Source of the DNA: Myxococcus stipitatus DSM 14675
GTDB lineage: Bacteria > Myxococcota > Myxococcia > Myxococcales > Myxococcaceae
DNA length: 64,000 nucleotides
Direction: 5' to 3'
Assembly: GCF_000331735.1 (NCBI RefSeq)
Contig: NC_020126.1
Location: forward strand, 930,001 to 994,000
The notes below the pieces were generated by a model that searched no databases, was not told where the DNA came from, and worked only from the letters and a program-made list of their open reading frames with translations. Made by a program: the position numbers and the translations under genes. Positions 8,258 through 16,450 of this stretch are shown piece after piece. How positions within the stretch are numbered: position 1 is the first letter of the stretch; each line of letters opens with the position of its first letter.

Positions 8258-9558
8258 ACCCCCTGAATCGCGGTGAGAGGAGAGGGGACGATGTCGCGCG
8301 AAGGCAGAGGCCGGGCGCTGCTCAAGGTGTCCATCAAGTGCAGGTGGTCCAGCAGCAGGCGCGGCATGAGGAAGTGCTGGCGCACGTGCTCCCGTCCGCG
8401 CTCACCCAGGAGCCGAGCCTCCTCGGGCTGACGCAGCAGGTGGAGCATCGCCTCGGCGCACTCCTCCACGGAGTCCACGAGGATTCCGCCCGAGTCCTCG
8501 CGGAGCTGGAGGGGAATGCCGCCCACGCGTCCGCCGACGACGGGAGTGCCTTTCCAGAGCGCCTCGGACACGACGAGGCCGAAGCCCTCGCGCAGCGACT
8601 TCTGCACGACGACGTCCGAGTAGGTCTGGAGCGCGTTGACCTCGATGTTGCCCACGCCGACCAGGTTGGTGAGCACGTGGATGAGGCTGTCGTGGGCGGT
8701 GGCGGCGCGCACCTCCTCGTAGCAGTCCCAGCCCTCCGGGTCGTCCATCGCGAGCGAGCCGACCAGCGCGAGCTGCAGGTCCGGGACATGGGGGCGCACG
8801 CGCTGATAGGCGCGGACGACGCCCATCGGGTCCTTCCACCGGTCGAACCGGCTGACCTGGGTGACGAGGGGGCGGTGGGTGCGGATGCCAATCCACTCGA
8901 GCACATCGCGCGCGAGCGGCTGAGGCAGCGGGTGGTTCTTGGGGCTGAGCGGGTCGATGGCGGGCGCGTAGACGCGCACATGCTCGATGGGCAGCGCGGG
9001 AGGGATGAACTCCTGGAGGGTGAAGATGGCGGCGTCGTAGTCGAGCAGGTAGGGCGCCAGCAGCTCCCAGAAGGAGGGGTTGGGGCGGGACGTGTCGATG
9101 TGGCAGCGCCATATCCAACGCGCATCGCGGTTGCCGCTGAGGGACGCGAGCACGAGCGGCTGCGGGTCATGGACGAAGATGAAGTCGTAGTCCTCCGAGT
9201 CGGCGATGAGCCGGCGGGCGTTGAGCTGTGAGTTGGCCAGGTAGATGGCCTTCTCGGACTCGGTGAGCGCGCCGGGGGCTCCTTGCAGGCCGTTGTGGAT
9301 GCGCTTGGTGACCTGGAAGAACGTGTCATCGCCGTGGATGAGCTTCCAGTCGGCGACGATGCCCAGGTCGTTGTAGAGCGGCACCAACGAGCGGAGGATT
9401 TCGGAGACGCCGCCGCCGTAGGGCGTGGCGCTCAGGTGCAGGCAGCGCGCGCCGCGCAGGCGCTCGGCACTGCGGAAGAGTGCGTCGAGTTGCTCGTCAG
9501 GCGCGACGCCACGGTAGGTGGCGAGTGAACGCTTGCCGATGTCCACGACATCCAGCAT
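8254..9558 (-). CDS. GT4 family glycosyltransferase, trehalose synthase (TreT)-like
   Basis: 434 aa. The two-domain GT-B fold is visible: an N-terminal half with HLSATPYGGGVSEILRSLVP and KLIHGDDTFFQVTKRIHN, and a C-terminal half with VTQVSRFDRWKDPMGVVRAY, YSDVVVQKSLREGFGLVVSE and KGTPVVGGRVGGIP. These are the hallmarks of retaining GT4 enzymes of the TreT/trehalose phosphorylase-synthase group. TreT joins a nucleoside-diphosphate glucose to glucose. Start at 9558 is set by GGGAG nine bases upstream and by where homology begins; upstream codons look non-coding. It heads a glycosyltransferase-NfeD-slipin operon, an unusual partnership. Exact substrate is inferred. Confidence 0.8.
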   Translation of the reverse strand: MLDVVDIGKRSLATYRGVAPDEQLDALFRSAERLRGARCLHLSATPYGGGVSEILRSLVPLYNDLGIVADWKLIHGDDTFFQVTKRIHNGLQGAPGALTESEKAIYLANSQLNARRLIADSEDYDFIFVHDPQPLVLASLSGNRDARWIWRCHIDTSRPNPSFWELLAPYLLDYDAAIFTLQEFIPPALPIEHVRVYAPAIDPLSPKNHPLPQPLARDVLEWIGIRTHRPLVTQVSRFDRWKDPMGVVRAYQRVRPHVPDLQLALVGSLAMDDPEGWDCYEEVRAATAHDSLIHVLTNLVGVGNIEVNALQTYSDVVVQKSLREGFGLVVSEALWKGTPVVGGRVGGIPLQLREDSGGILVDSVEECAEAMLHLLRQPEEARLLGERGREHVRQHFLMPRLLLDHLHLMDTLSSARPLPSRDIVPSPLTAIQGV

Positions 9559-9756
9559 GGCTTCAGGCTCCCAGCATGTGAGGGCGCTTCCGAGGCAACG
9601 GTGCGCACGCGTGTCCCGGGCTTCCCGAGGGGGCTCTTGCGTGTCCGGTATCCGGCATCGGAAGGAGGCGCCTGCACGTCGGGATGCTCCACCGGTGGTG
9701 AGCAGGCGAGGCGAGGCGCAGATTGCTCCGGTGCCAAACCTCGAAGGGGAGGACTC

Positions 9757-9969
9757 ATGCGCCGTCTCATCCTCGTGGCCCTGTGCCTGGCCGCCGTGCC
9801 GTTGGCGTGCAAGACGCCACCGCCACCCCAGGCGGAGAACCAGATGCCCATCGGAGGGCCGGATGAGGTGAGGGCGACCGGGCAGACCGTCCCCGATGAC
9901 CCGCCCGGTCCCGCCACGCCCGTGCCCGCGGTTCCCGACGCCGGAGTGGACGCGGGCACGGAAGGCTAG
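9757..9969 (+). CDS. Small Pro-rich lipoprotein
   Basis: 70 aa with a textbook lipoprotein signal: MRRLILVALCLAAVPLAC, lipobox Cys at 18. After it comes a Pro/Asp/Ala-rich tail (GPATPVPAVPDAGVDAGTEG) with no recognisable domain. The ATG at 9757 is preceded by GAAGGGGAGG, a strong ribosome binding site. It diverges from the glycosyltransferase operon. Function unknown; this kind of short acidic Pro-rich lipoprotein is common in myxobacteria. Confidence 0.7.
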   Translation: MRRLILVALCLAAVPLACKTPPPPQAENQMPIGGPDEVRATGQTVPDDPPGPATPVPAVPDAGVDAGTEG

Positions 9970-10044
9970 CGGCATGGGAGGACAGTCCGGGTGACACGGG
10001 CCCGCGGCTCGCGCACAGTTCGCGCGAGCACGCGGAGGAGCCTC

Positions 10045-11634
10045 GTGGAGACCACGGTCTATCTGGCGGAGCGCATCTGGACGTTGGACGCGGAGCGCCC
10101 CCGGGCCCAAGCCCTGGCGGTCCAGTCAGGGCGCGTGGTGGCGGTGGGCACGCGCGAAGAGGTCCGCTCCCAGGCGAAGGGCGCGCGCGAGGTGGACCTG
10201 GGGCCCGCCACGGTGGTGCCGGGACTCGTGGATGCACACGCGCACCTGCACGGCTTGGGGCGAGCGTTGACCACGGTGCGACTGGAGAAGGCGCCCTCGG
10301 TGGAGGCCGTGCTGCTCCGGCTCATCCAGGCCCCCGCCTCCAGCTTCCAGGGAGACTGGTTGTTGGGACGAGGGTGGGACCAGAACGAGTGGCCCGGCGG
10401 AGCCTTCCCCGGGCGTGTCGAGCTGGATGCGCGCTTCCCATCGACACCGGTGTTCCTCACCCGCGTCGACCACCATGCGGCCTGGGTGAATGGGGAGGCC
10501 CTGCGGCGCGCGGGAATCTCGAAGGACACTCCCGACCCCGAAGGAGGCCGCGTCCTCCGGGACACGAGAGGCGAGCCCACCGGCGTGCTCGTGGACAACG
10601 CGATGGACGTCGTGGCGGCGGCGATGCCTCCGCCCACGCGTGTCCAACTCGAGACGCGACTGCGCGCGGCGCTGGAGCGCTGTGCCCACGTGGGGCTGAC
10701 CGGAGTCCACGACGCGGGCATGGACCTGGACGCGTTCCGAGTGCTCCAGACCTGGGACGCGGAGGGCACCTTGCCGCTGCGCATCTACGCGATGGCGGCG
10801 GGGCAGGGAGAGGAGCGGCACGCCTATCTGGAGCAGGGCCCGTGGTCGGGGCGGATGCTCACGATGCGAGCGGTGAAGTTCCTGGCGGACGGCGCACTCG
10901 GAAGCCGAGGTGCGGCGCTGCACGAGGACTACTGCGACGAGCCAGGACAGCGCGGCCTGCTGTTGATGTCGCCCGAGGAACTCCACGCAAGGGCCCGCGC
11001 CTTCATGTCCAGGGGCTTCCAGGTCTGCATCCACGCCATTGGAGACCGTGCCAATACGTTGGTGCTGGACGTGTTGCTGAGCGGCGCGGAGGAGACGGGC
11101 ACGAAGGCGCTGAGGCACCGCGTGGAGCACGCGCAGATACTGCGGCGCGCGGACATCCTCCGGCTGGGCGCCGCTGGACTGGTGGCGAGCGTGCAGCCCA
11201 CGCATGCGACCAGCGACATGCCCTGGGCGGAGGCGCGGCTGGGCCGAGAGCGGCTGAAGGGCGCCTATGCGTGGCGCGGCTTGAAGGACGCGGGAGCGAA
11301 CCTCGCGCTGGGCAGCGACTTCCCCATCGAGAGTCCGGATGTCCTAGCGGGCCTGTACGCGGCGCGCACTCGGAGGGATGCCCTGGGGAGACCGGAAGGG
11401 GGCTGGTTTCCGGAGGAGGCGCTGTCGGGGCGCGAAGCGCTGGAGGGCTTCACGCGGGGGCCCGCGTGGGCGTCCTTCGATGAAGCCCGGCGCGGCATGC
11501 TGGCGCCGGGCCAGGACGCGGACTTCGTGGCGCTGTCCGTGGATCCGGTGGAGGGCCCGGCGGAAGCACTCGTCGACGCGCGCATCCTGGCCACGGTGGT
11601 GGCGGGCGTGGAGGTGTTCCGCGCCGCGCCGTGA
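10045..11634 (+). CDS. YtcJ-like metal-dependent amidohydrolase
   Basis: 529 aa. Amidohydrolase family 3 features: an N-terminal urease-alpha-type strand region (AERIWTLDAERPRAQALAVQ), the HxH metal site in VDAHAHLHGLG, HHAAWVNGEAL, CIHAIGDRAN, VEHAQIL and the Asp of LALGSDFPIE. It ends with the usual PGQDADFVALSVDP. The GTG at 10045 is chosen over one at 9991 because GGAGGAG sits seven bases upstream and coding character begins here. Family members hydrolyse imides and amides or cyclic compounds, but the substrate cannot be read from sequence. It converges on the NhaR-like gene with an 18-bp gap. Confidence 0.8.
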   Translation: METTVYLAERIWTLDAERPRAQALAVQSGRVVAVGTREEVRSQAKGAREVDLGPATVVPGLVDAHAHLHGLGRALTTVRLEKAPSVEAVLLRLIQAPASSFQGDWLLGRGWDQNEWPGGAFPGRVELDARFPSTPVFLTRVDHHAAWVNGEALRRAGISKDTPDPEGGRVLRDTRGEPTGVLVDNAMDVVAAAMPPPTRVQLETRLRAALERCAHVGLTGVHDAGMDLDAFRVLQTWDAEGTLPLRIYAMAAGQGEERHAYLEQGPWSGRMLTMRAVKFLADGALGSRGAALHEDYCDEPGQRGLLLMSPEELHARARAFMSRGFQVCIHAIGDRANTLVLDVLLSGAEETGTKALRHRVEHAQILRRADILRLGAAGLVASVQPTHATSDMPWAEARLGRERLKGAYAWRGLKDAGANLALGSDFPIESPDVLAGLYAARTRRDALGRPEGGWFPEEALSGREALEGFTRGPAWASFDEARRGMLAPGQDADFVALSVDPVEGPAEALVDARILATVVAGVEVFRAAP

Positions 11635-11652
11635 GCTGCGAGGGCCGAGGCC

Positions 11653-12552
11653 TCAGACGCTGAAGATCTGCGAGCGAGCCGCCTCGGCGATGGCGACGAC
11701 GGCGGGGTGGCGCAGGCGGCGCTCGACGGTGATGGCGTAGAAGCACGTCTCGATTTCATCGGTGCGGCCGATGACGGAGCAGTTGTAGTCGCGCTCCACC
11801 TGCGACTCGATGACGGAGGGCAGGGCGAAGACACCGTGACCGCTCTGCCCGAAGGCCTGGAGCAGGGCGCTGTCGTCGAAGTCTCCGGCGATGAGGGGGC
11901 GCAGGTTCTGCCGCTCGAACCAGAGGTCCAGCGAGCGGCGCACGGAGGACTCATCCGAGGGGAGCAGCACGGGGGCGCCGTCGAGCGAGCGCGGGAAGTC
12001 CTTCTGGAGATGGCTCAGCTGCTTGGCGGCGAAGAACGACACGCCGCACTTGCCCAGCAAGTGGTTGAAGGAGCGGACGCTGACCGGCTCGGAGCTGGGC
12101 GCATCGGCGAGCACCACGTCCAGCTCATGCAGCGCGAGCGAGGCCAGCAGCTGCGGCAGCGGACCTTCGCGGCAGATGATGCGCAGCGACGGCCCCGCTT
12201 CGAGCGCGGGCTTGAGCAGCTGCTCCGCCACCAGCTTGGGGATGACGTCGAGGATGCCGACGTTGAGCCGGAGCTGCTGGCCCGTGGGCATGCCCGCGAC
12301 CACGTTCTTCAGCTCGTTGCCCAGGCGGAAGATTTCGTCCGCGTAGCGCATGACGGTGCGGCCCACGTCCGTGAGGACCAGCTTGCGGCCCTGTCGCTCG
12401 AAGAGCTTGTGCCCCAGCGACTCCTCCAGCAGCTTGAGCTGGCTGCTGATGGTCGGCTGGGCCAGGTGGAGCTCCTCGCCCGCCTTGGCGATGCTCCCCG
12501 CCCGCGCAACCGTCCAGAAATACAGGAGATGGTGGTAGTTGAGCCAGCTCAT
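11653..12552 (-). CDS. nhaR: LysR-family regulator, NhaR-like
   Basis: 299 aa from the ATG at 12552 (another lies two codons upstream). The opening SWLNYHHLLYFWTVARAGSI is close to the NhaR type of LysR protein (helix-turn-helix about 15-65). An effector-binding domain follows (LRLNVGILDVIPKLVAEQLL, LDVVLADAPSSEP, CGVSFFAAKQLS). In enterobacteria NhaR activates the Na+/H+ antiporter gene nhaA in response to sodium. No antiporter is nearby, so the target here is unknown. The upstream 100 bp is the most AT-rich stretch of the neighbourhood, consistent with a promoter, but I see no confident boxes. Confidence 0.8.
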   Translation of the reverse strand: MSWLNYHHLLYFWTVARAGSIAKAGEELHLAQPTISSQLKLLEESLGHKLFERQGRKLVLTDVGRTVMRYADEIFRLGNELKNVVAGMPTGQQLRLNVGILDVIPKLVAEQLLKPALEAGPSLRIICREGPLPQLLASLALHELDVVLADAPSSEPVSVRSFNHLLGKCGVSFFAAKQLSHLQKDFPRSLDGAPVLLPSDESSVRRSLDLWFERQNLRPLIAGDFDDSALLQAFGQSGHGVFALPSVIESQVERDYNCSVIGRTDEIETCFYAITVERRLRHPAVVAIAEAARSQIFSV

Positions 12553-12672
12553 GACCATAGAGATAACCTATGGGTTGCGTTCAAACTACCTAATTTTTTT
12601 AAGAATGCCGGTGCCTTATCTCTTGGGGGGTCCGCGGGCGAGTGTGTTGCCGCGGTGAATCGGAGGAGGTCC

Positions 12673-13467
12673 ATGGAAGCCGTCACGGAGAACATGTCCT
12701 GCGAGTCCCCTGAGCTTGAGATTCCCGGCGCGGTGGTTGAGGCGCGAGTGAGGGATCACCTCGATTTGGTGGAACGGCTGGCGTGGAAATACCGGTGGAC
12801 GGGCTTGCCGCAGGACGAGCTGGTCGCGGAAGGCAACGTCGGGCTGATGGAGGCGGCCGGCCGGTTCGAGGACCGGGGGATTCCGTTCGGGGTGTACGCC
12901 AGCCAGTGGATCCGGGCGCGCATCCGGGCCTACGTCGGGCGCAACTGGAGCATGGCGGGTGGGCGTGCGCCCTGGGTGGTGTTCCAGCTGCGGCGGGAGC
13001 GGGCGCGGCTGGAGGCCCGGTGGGGGGAGGGGCACCCGGAGGTGGTGCGCCGGCTGGCGGACGCCCTGGGCAAGAAGGAGGAGGACGTGGCCAAGGCGTC
13101 GGAGTCGCTGGCTCGGGACCTGTCGCTGGACGCGCCGGTGACGCAGGACGGGGAGGTGACGCGGCTGGAGGTGCTGGAGGGGCACGAGGTCTCGCAGGAG
13201 GACGTGGTCGACCAGGCCCAGTGGGCGGCGCGCCTGCGGGCGAGCGTGGAGGCGGCGTGGCCGGAACTGGACGCTCGGGAGCGGGCGCTGGTGGAGGAGC
13301 GGATGCTGGTGGAGGAGGGGGCGAGCGCGGAGCTCCTGGCGCGCCGCTTCGGCGTGACGGCGGTGCGTATCCGGCAGATCGAACAGGGCCTGAGGGCGAA
13401 GCTGAAGCGCAGGCTCACCGCGAGTCTGACGCCCTGGGACGCGGAGGCGATGCCGCGGGCGGCGTAA
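12673..13467 (+). CDS. RpoH/SigB-SigC-like alternative sigma factor
   Basis: 264 aa. Sigma-70 region 2 (LVERLAWKYRWTGLPQDELVAEGNVGLMEAAGRF, then IPFGVYASQWIRARIRAYV) and region 4 with helix-turn-helix (LDARERALVEERML ... GVTAVRIRQIEQGLRAKLKRRL). There is no region 1.1, and the family is that of RpoH and the stationary-phase/development sigma factors of Myxococcus. The ATG at 12673 follows a perfect GGAGGAGG. Positions 2.3-2.4 look diverged (GRAPWVVFQLRRERARL), so its promoter sequence is probably not the standard heat-shock one. No anti-sigma gene is adjacent. Confidence 0.8.
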   Translation: MEAVTENMSCESPELEIPGAVVEARVRDHLDLVERLAWKYRWTGLPQDELVAEGNVGLMEAAGRFEDRGIPFGVYASQWIRARIRAYVGRNWSMAGGRAPWVVFQLRRERARLEARWGEGHPEVVRRLADALGKKEEDVAKASESLARDLSLDAPVTQDGEVTRLEVLEGHEVSQEDVVDQAQWAARLRASVEAAWPELDARERALVEERMLVEEGASAELLARRFGVTAVRIRQIEQGLRAKLKRRLTASLTPWDAEAMPRAA

Positions 13468-13497
13468 GGCGGAGAACGGGGGCCGGCAAATGGGAGC

Positions 13498-13527
13498 TTG
13501 ACGGCCCCGGGACGGGCTCGATATGAG
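13498..13527 (+). promoter_or_regulatory. Promoter of tRNA-Phe
   Basis: TTGACG at 13498-13503, an 18-nt spacer, then TATGAG at 13522-13527. Initiation would fall about 20 nt before the mature tRNA. Confidence 0.5.
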
Positions 13528-13554
13528 GGCGCGGCTTCTCGCGGCAACCCGTAC

Positions 13555-13627
13555 GCCCAGGTAGCTCAGTCGGTAGAGCAGGGGACTGAAAATCCCCGTG
13601 TCGGTGGTTCGATTCCGCCCCTGGGCA
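13555..13627 (+). tRNA. tRNA-Phe (anticodon GAA)
   Basis: The cloverleaf folds completely. The acceptor stem is GCCCAGG with CCTGGGC, and the D arm is GCTC/GAGC. The anticodon stem GGGGA/TCCCC closes loop CTGAAAA with anticodon GAA. The T arm GGTGG/CCGCC closes TTCGATT. The discriminator base is A and the CCA end is not encoded. Confidence 0.95.
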
Positions 13628-13648
13628 CATCGCAGTTGAAGAGATTTC

Positions 13649-13689
13649 AGGGCCTTCGAGGAACTCCTCGAGGGCCCTTTCTCTTTTCC
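13649..13689 (+). terminator. Rho-independent terminator after tRNA-Phe
   Basis: A 13-bp stem (AGGGCCTTCGAGG with CCTCGAGGGCCCT, one G-T wobble) closes loop AACT and is followed by TTTCTCTTTT. Confidence 0.85.
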
Positions 13690-13734
13690 GGGGTCCGGGG
13701 GTGCGGTGTCCGACAGCACCTCGGTTCTCGCGCT

Positions 13735-13763
13735 GGGAACTTTTCGGTGCGGCCGATGTGTCC
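13735..13763 (+). promoter_or_regulatory. ECF-type promoter 1 (sigma gene autoregulation)
   Basis: GGGAACTT, 15 nt, GTGTCC. This is identical in both boxes and spacing to the elements at 15064 and 16830. A -35 core GGAAC is the hallmark of ECF sigma promoters. It ends 9 nt before the sigma start codon. Confidence 0.8.
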
Positions 13764-13772
13764 CCGGTGGGC

Positions 13773-14291
13773 GTGAGTCCCCGGTCCTTCATCGAACGTG
13801 CCCTGGAGCACCTGCCTGCCCTGCGGCGGGTGGGCCGCCGGCTGACGGGCAGCTCGGCCGAGGCGGATGACCTGGTCCAGGAGACGGTGGCCCGCGCCCT
13901 GGAGCGGCGGGGTGAGGTGAGGGAGCCGGAGCGCCTCAAGGGCTGGCTGCTCGCCGTGCAGCGCACCGTGTACCTCAACTCCCGTCGAGGGCTGCGGCCT
14001 CGGCTGGAGGTGCTGGAGGGTGGGTTGGGGAAGGAAGTCGCGGAGCCTTGCGCGGACCTGGAGGCGGAGCTGCACGCGCGCTCGCTCAGCGCGGGGATGC
14101 AGAAGGCCTTGGACTCACTGGCCCCGGATTGGCGCGACGCGCTGTGGCTGAGGGAAGTCGAGGAGCTGAGCTACGAGGAGATTGCCCAGGTGCAGGGCTG
14201 CCCCGTGGGGACGGTGCGCTCGCGTCTGGCGAGGGCTCGACTGGCGATGCTCGAGGTCCTCGAGAAGGAGAAGGCACATGGAAGCCTGTAG
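13773..14291 (+). CDS. ECF sigma factor of the sulfur/thiol locus
   Basis: 172 aa. Sigma region 2 (ALRRVGRRLTGSSAEADDLVQETVARAL, LKGWLLAVQRTVYLNSRR) and region 4 (LDSLAPDWRDALWLREVEELSYEEIAQVQGCPVGTVRSRLARARL) without region 3, the ECF layout. I choose the GTG at 13773 because the upstream candidate GTG at 13758 lies inside the -10 element. The resulting message is nearly leaderless and the protein has normal ECF length. The stop overlaps the anti-sigma start by 14 nt. The element GGGAACTT-N15-GTGTCC precedes this gene and two downstream transcription units, so the protein most likely recognises it and drives its own expression. Confidence 0.88.
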   Translation: MSPRSFIERALEHLPALRRVGRRLTGSSAEADDLVQETVARALERRGEVREPERLKGWLLAVQRTVYLNSRRGLRPRLEVLEGGLGKEVAEPCADLEAELHARSLSAGMQKALDSLAPDWRDALWLREVEELSYEEIAQVQGCPVGTVRSRLARARLAMLEVLEKEKAHGSL

Positions 14292-15045
14292 CCTGGAGTG
14301 GCAGGAGCGGCTCTCCGCGGCGTTCGACGGGGAGAATCCGGCGCATGAGCAGCGGGCCCTGGAGCAGCACCTCGCGCGATGCGCGGGCTGTGCCCGGGAG
14401 CTGGCTCGCTATGACTCGCTGCGCGTCGCGCTGAGGGCGCAGGCCGTGGACCCAGGTGTGTCTCCCGAGTTGGAGGCGCGGGTCCACCGGTTGGCCATGC
14501 GTCCTCGCTGGGCCCTCTCCAGGGGCGCGCTCGCGGCGGGAGGCGCCATCGCGGCGCTGTTGGCTGTCGGCGTGTTCTGGACGTCGCGGACGGGCCTCGT
14601 GGGAGGCATGAACGACGCGCTCGCGATGGACCTGGAGCGGCATCACCTCAAGGCGTTCTCGCGCGCGGCGCCGTGTGAGTTCGAGTCCTCGAATCCGGAG
14701 GACGTCAAGGCGTGGGTGGAGCGGGAGGTCGGCTACGCGGTGGACGTGCCGTCGGTGCCGGGGGCGGAGCTGCTGGGGGCTCGCCGCTGCCAGCTGCATG
14801 GCGAGGTCTCCGCTTCGCTGCTGTACAGGCATGGGGACAAGGCGATGACCCTCTTCCTGCCGGAGCCGGGCTCGCCCGTCGCGAAGGCCGCCGCGCGCTT
14901 CGCGGGGGACGGGACTCGCTGCACACAGGGGCCGGTGGGCGAGCGCATCTGCGTGGCTCCTCGGGGAAGCGGGCACGCGGCCCTGGCTGTTTCGGAGGCG
15001 GAGTCACCGGTGCTTCTCGAGGCCCTGGCTCGCTTGTCTCCTTGA
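14278..15045 (+). CDS. Membrane anti-sigma factor with zinc-binding N-terminus and four-Cys extracytoplasmic domain
   Basis: 255 aa. The N-terminal cytoplasmic part carries the ZAS motif H-x3-C-x2-C (LEQHLARCAGC) that holds ECF sigma factors. One membrane helix follows at about 85-104 (LAAGGAIAALLAVGVFW). The outer domain has four Cys, in PCEFESS, RRCQLHG, TRCTQG and ERICVAP. That is enough for two disulfides, so redox sensing is an attractive inference given the CcdA-thioredoxin gene next door. The start at 14278 lies behind GAGAAGGAGAAGG and overlaps the sigma gene. Confidence 0.85.
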   Translation: MEACSLEWQERLSAAFDGENPAHEQRALEQHLARCAGCARELARYDSLRVALRAQAVDPGVSPELEARVHRLAMRPRWALSRGALAAGGAIAALLAVGVFWTSRTGLVGGMNDALAMDLERHHLKAFSRAAPCEFESSNPEDVKAWVEREVGYAVDVPSVPGAELLGARRCQLHGEVSASLLYRHGDKAMTLFLPEPGSPVAKAAARFAGDGTRCTQGPVGERICVAPRGSGHAALAVSEAESPVLLEALARLSP

Positions 15046-15063
15046 ACCCTTCGTCGAGTGGCC

Positions 15064-15092
15064 GGGAACTTTCGAGGGTTCCCGCCGTGTCC
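15064..15092 (+). promoter_or_regulatory. ECF-type promoter 2 (CcdA-thioredoxin gene)
   Basis: GGGAACTT-N15-GTGTCC, the second copy of the element, about 58 nt upstream of the ATG at 15151. Confidence 0.8.
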
Positions 15093-15150
15093 TCGCGCGC
15101 ATGAGTGATTGTCTTCAGCGGTTGTTCCGCCACGGTGTGGGAGGTTCGCG

Positions 15151-16341
15151 ATGAGCCTGGGCCTTCCCGGCATCTTCCTCGCGGGGCTGCTGACGTTCCT
15201 GTCCCCCTGCATCCTCCCGCTGGTCCCCTTCTACCTGTCGTTCCTCGCGGGCGTGTCCCTGTCTCAGTTGCGAGAGACGGGCGGCACCGCGCGACGTCCC
15301 TGGGGCGTGGCGCTGGCGTTCTCGCTGGGGCTCGCGACGGTGTTCATCGCGCTGGGGATGGCGGCCACCGCCGTGGGCGGGGCGCTCTCGGAGCACCGCG
15401 ACTGGCTCCTGCGCTTGGGTGGCGTCGCGCTGCTCCTGCTCGGACTCAAGCAGCTGGGGCTCATCAAGCTTCCCTGGGTGGACCGGGAGTCGCGGCCGTG
15501 GCTGGACCGCGTGCGCAAGGGGGGCAGTGTCGCGGGGGCCTTCTTGTTCGGCGGCGCCTTCGCGCTGGGCTGGACGCCGTGCATCGGCCCCGTGCTCGGG
15601 GCGGTGCTCACGTACACCGCCGCCTCCACCTCCGAGCCGCTGATGGGCGCGCTCTATCTGGGCACCTATGCCGCGGGACTGTCCGTCCCCCTGGTGCTCA
15701 CGGCGGCCATCGCGCCCTTGGCGCTGAAGTGGATGGAGCGCGCGAAGCGCCACCTGCGCAAGTTCGAGATGGCCACGGGCGTGCTGCTCGTCGGCGTGGG
15801 GGTGTTGCTCTTCACTGACTCGCTGCAGAAGCTGGTGCCCTCGGTCCAGGCGGTGGAGGTCGCCGCTCCCGTGCAGTCGTCGGCGCCCGTGACGGCGGAG
15901 GCGGCGGTGTGTGGCACGGAGTCGGAGGGCGCGTGTGCGCTTCCGGAGCAGGGCTTTGTTCCCTCGAGCGACGCCCCCTCCGTGCTGGCTGGCGTCAAGC
16001 GCCCGACGATGGTGGAGTTCGTGAGCCAGAGCTGCCCCGTGTGTCAGCGGATGGAGCCCGTGGTGGCCATGGCGGCGCAGGTGTGCTCACACGAGGGAGT
16101 TGACGTCCTGCGTCTGGATGTCGGCACCGCGGAGGGGCGGCAGGCCGCGAACCGCCATGGCGTGCGAGGGGTGCCCACGTTCCTCTTCCTGGACGGTGCT
16201 GGCCAGGAGGTCGCGCGGCGGGTGGGCGAGCAGCCCCTGACCTCGCTCCGTGAGGGGCTGGAGACGATTGCCGGCGTGCGTTGTGCCGGCCTCCTCCCGA
16301 CGGAGGCTCCCACGGCGCCCCAGGGGAGCGCCGGCACCTGA
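15151..16341 (+). CDS. CcdA/DsbD-like thiol transporter fused to thioredoxin domain
   Basis: 396 aa. The N-terminal two thirds is CcdA: GLLTFLSPCILPLVPFYLSF with the first redox Cys, GAFLFGGAFALGWTPCIGPV with the second, and six membrane helices. The C-terminal domain (about 285-385) is thioredoxin-like with active site SCPVC, and GVRGVPTFLFLDG supplies the cis-Pro. CcdA moves electrons from cytoplasmic thioredoxin across the membrane. The fused domain is a DsbD-gamma-like acceptor that would pass reducing power to periplasmic thiols. The start at 15151 follows GGGAGG. Two further Cys in the linker (AAVCGTESEGACAL) are notable. It has its own ECF promoter. Confidence 0.88.
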   Translation: MSLGLPGIFLAGLLTFLSPCILPLVPFYLSFLAGVSLSQLRETGGTARRPWGVALAFSLGLATVFIALGMAATAVGGALSEHRDWLLRLGGVALLLLGLKQLGLIKLPWVDRESRPWLDRVRKGGSVAGAFLFGGAFALGWTPCIGPVLGAVLTYTAASTSEPLMGALYLGTYAAGLSVPLVLTAAIAPLALKWMERAKRHLRKFEMATGVLLVGVGVLLFTDSLQKLVPSVQAVEVAAPVQSSAPVTAEAAVCGTESEGACALPEQGFVPSSDAPSVLAGVKRPTMVEFVSQSCPVCQRMEPVVAMAAQVCSHEGVDVLRLDVGTAEGRQAANRHGVRGVPTFLFLDGAGQEVARRVGEQPLTSLREGLETIAGVRCAGLLPTEAPTAPQGSAGT

Positions 16342-16450
16342 TGGCCGGTGTCCAGGGGGTGAATCCTTTCGCCCCCTTCGTGACTCTCACCTCGCTGAAT
16401 CATCACCTGCTGGAGGCCCTCGAGGCTCCGGCGCGGGTTGGAGTCACGCC

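Noticed and set aside
11653..12552. Sodium-homeostasis operon around the NhaR-like gene
   Set aside because: No antiporter or related gene in the window; only the regulator resembles the known system.
13758..13772. Upstream GTG starts for the ECF sigma gene
   Set aside because: The first overlaps the -10 element and so could not be translated from that promoter; the start at 13773 gives normal ECF length.
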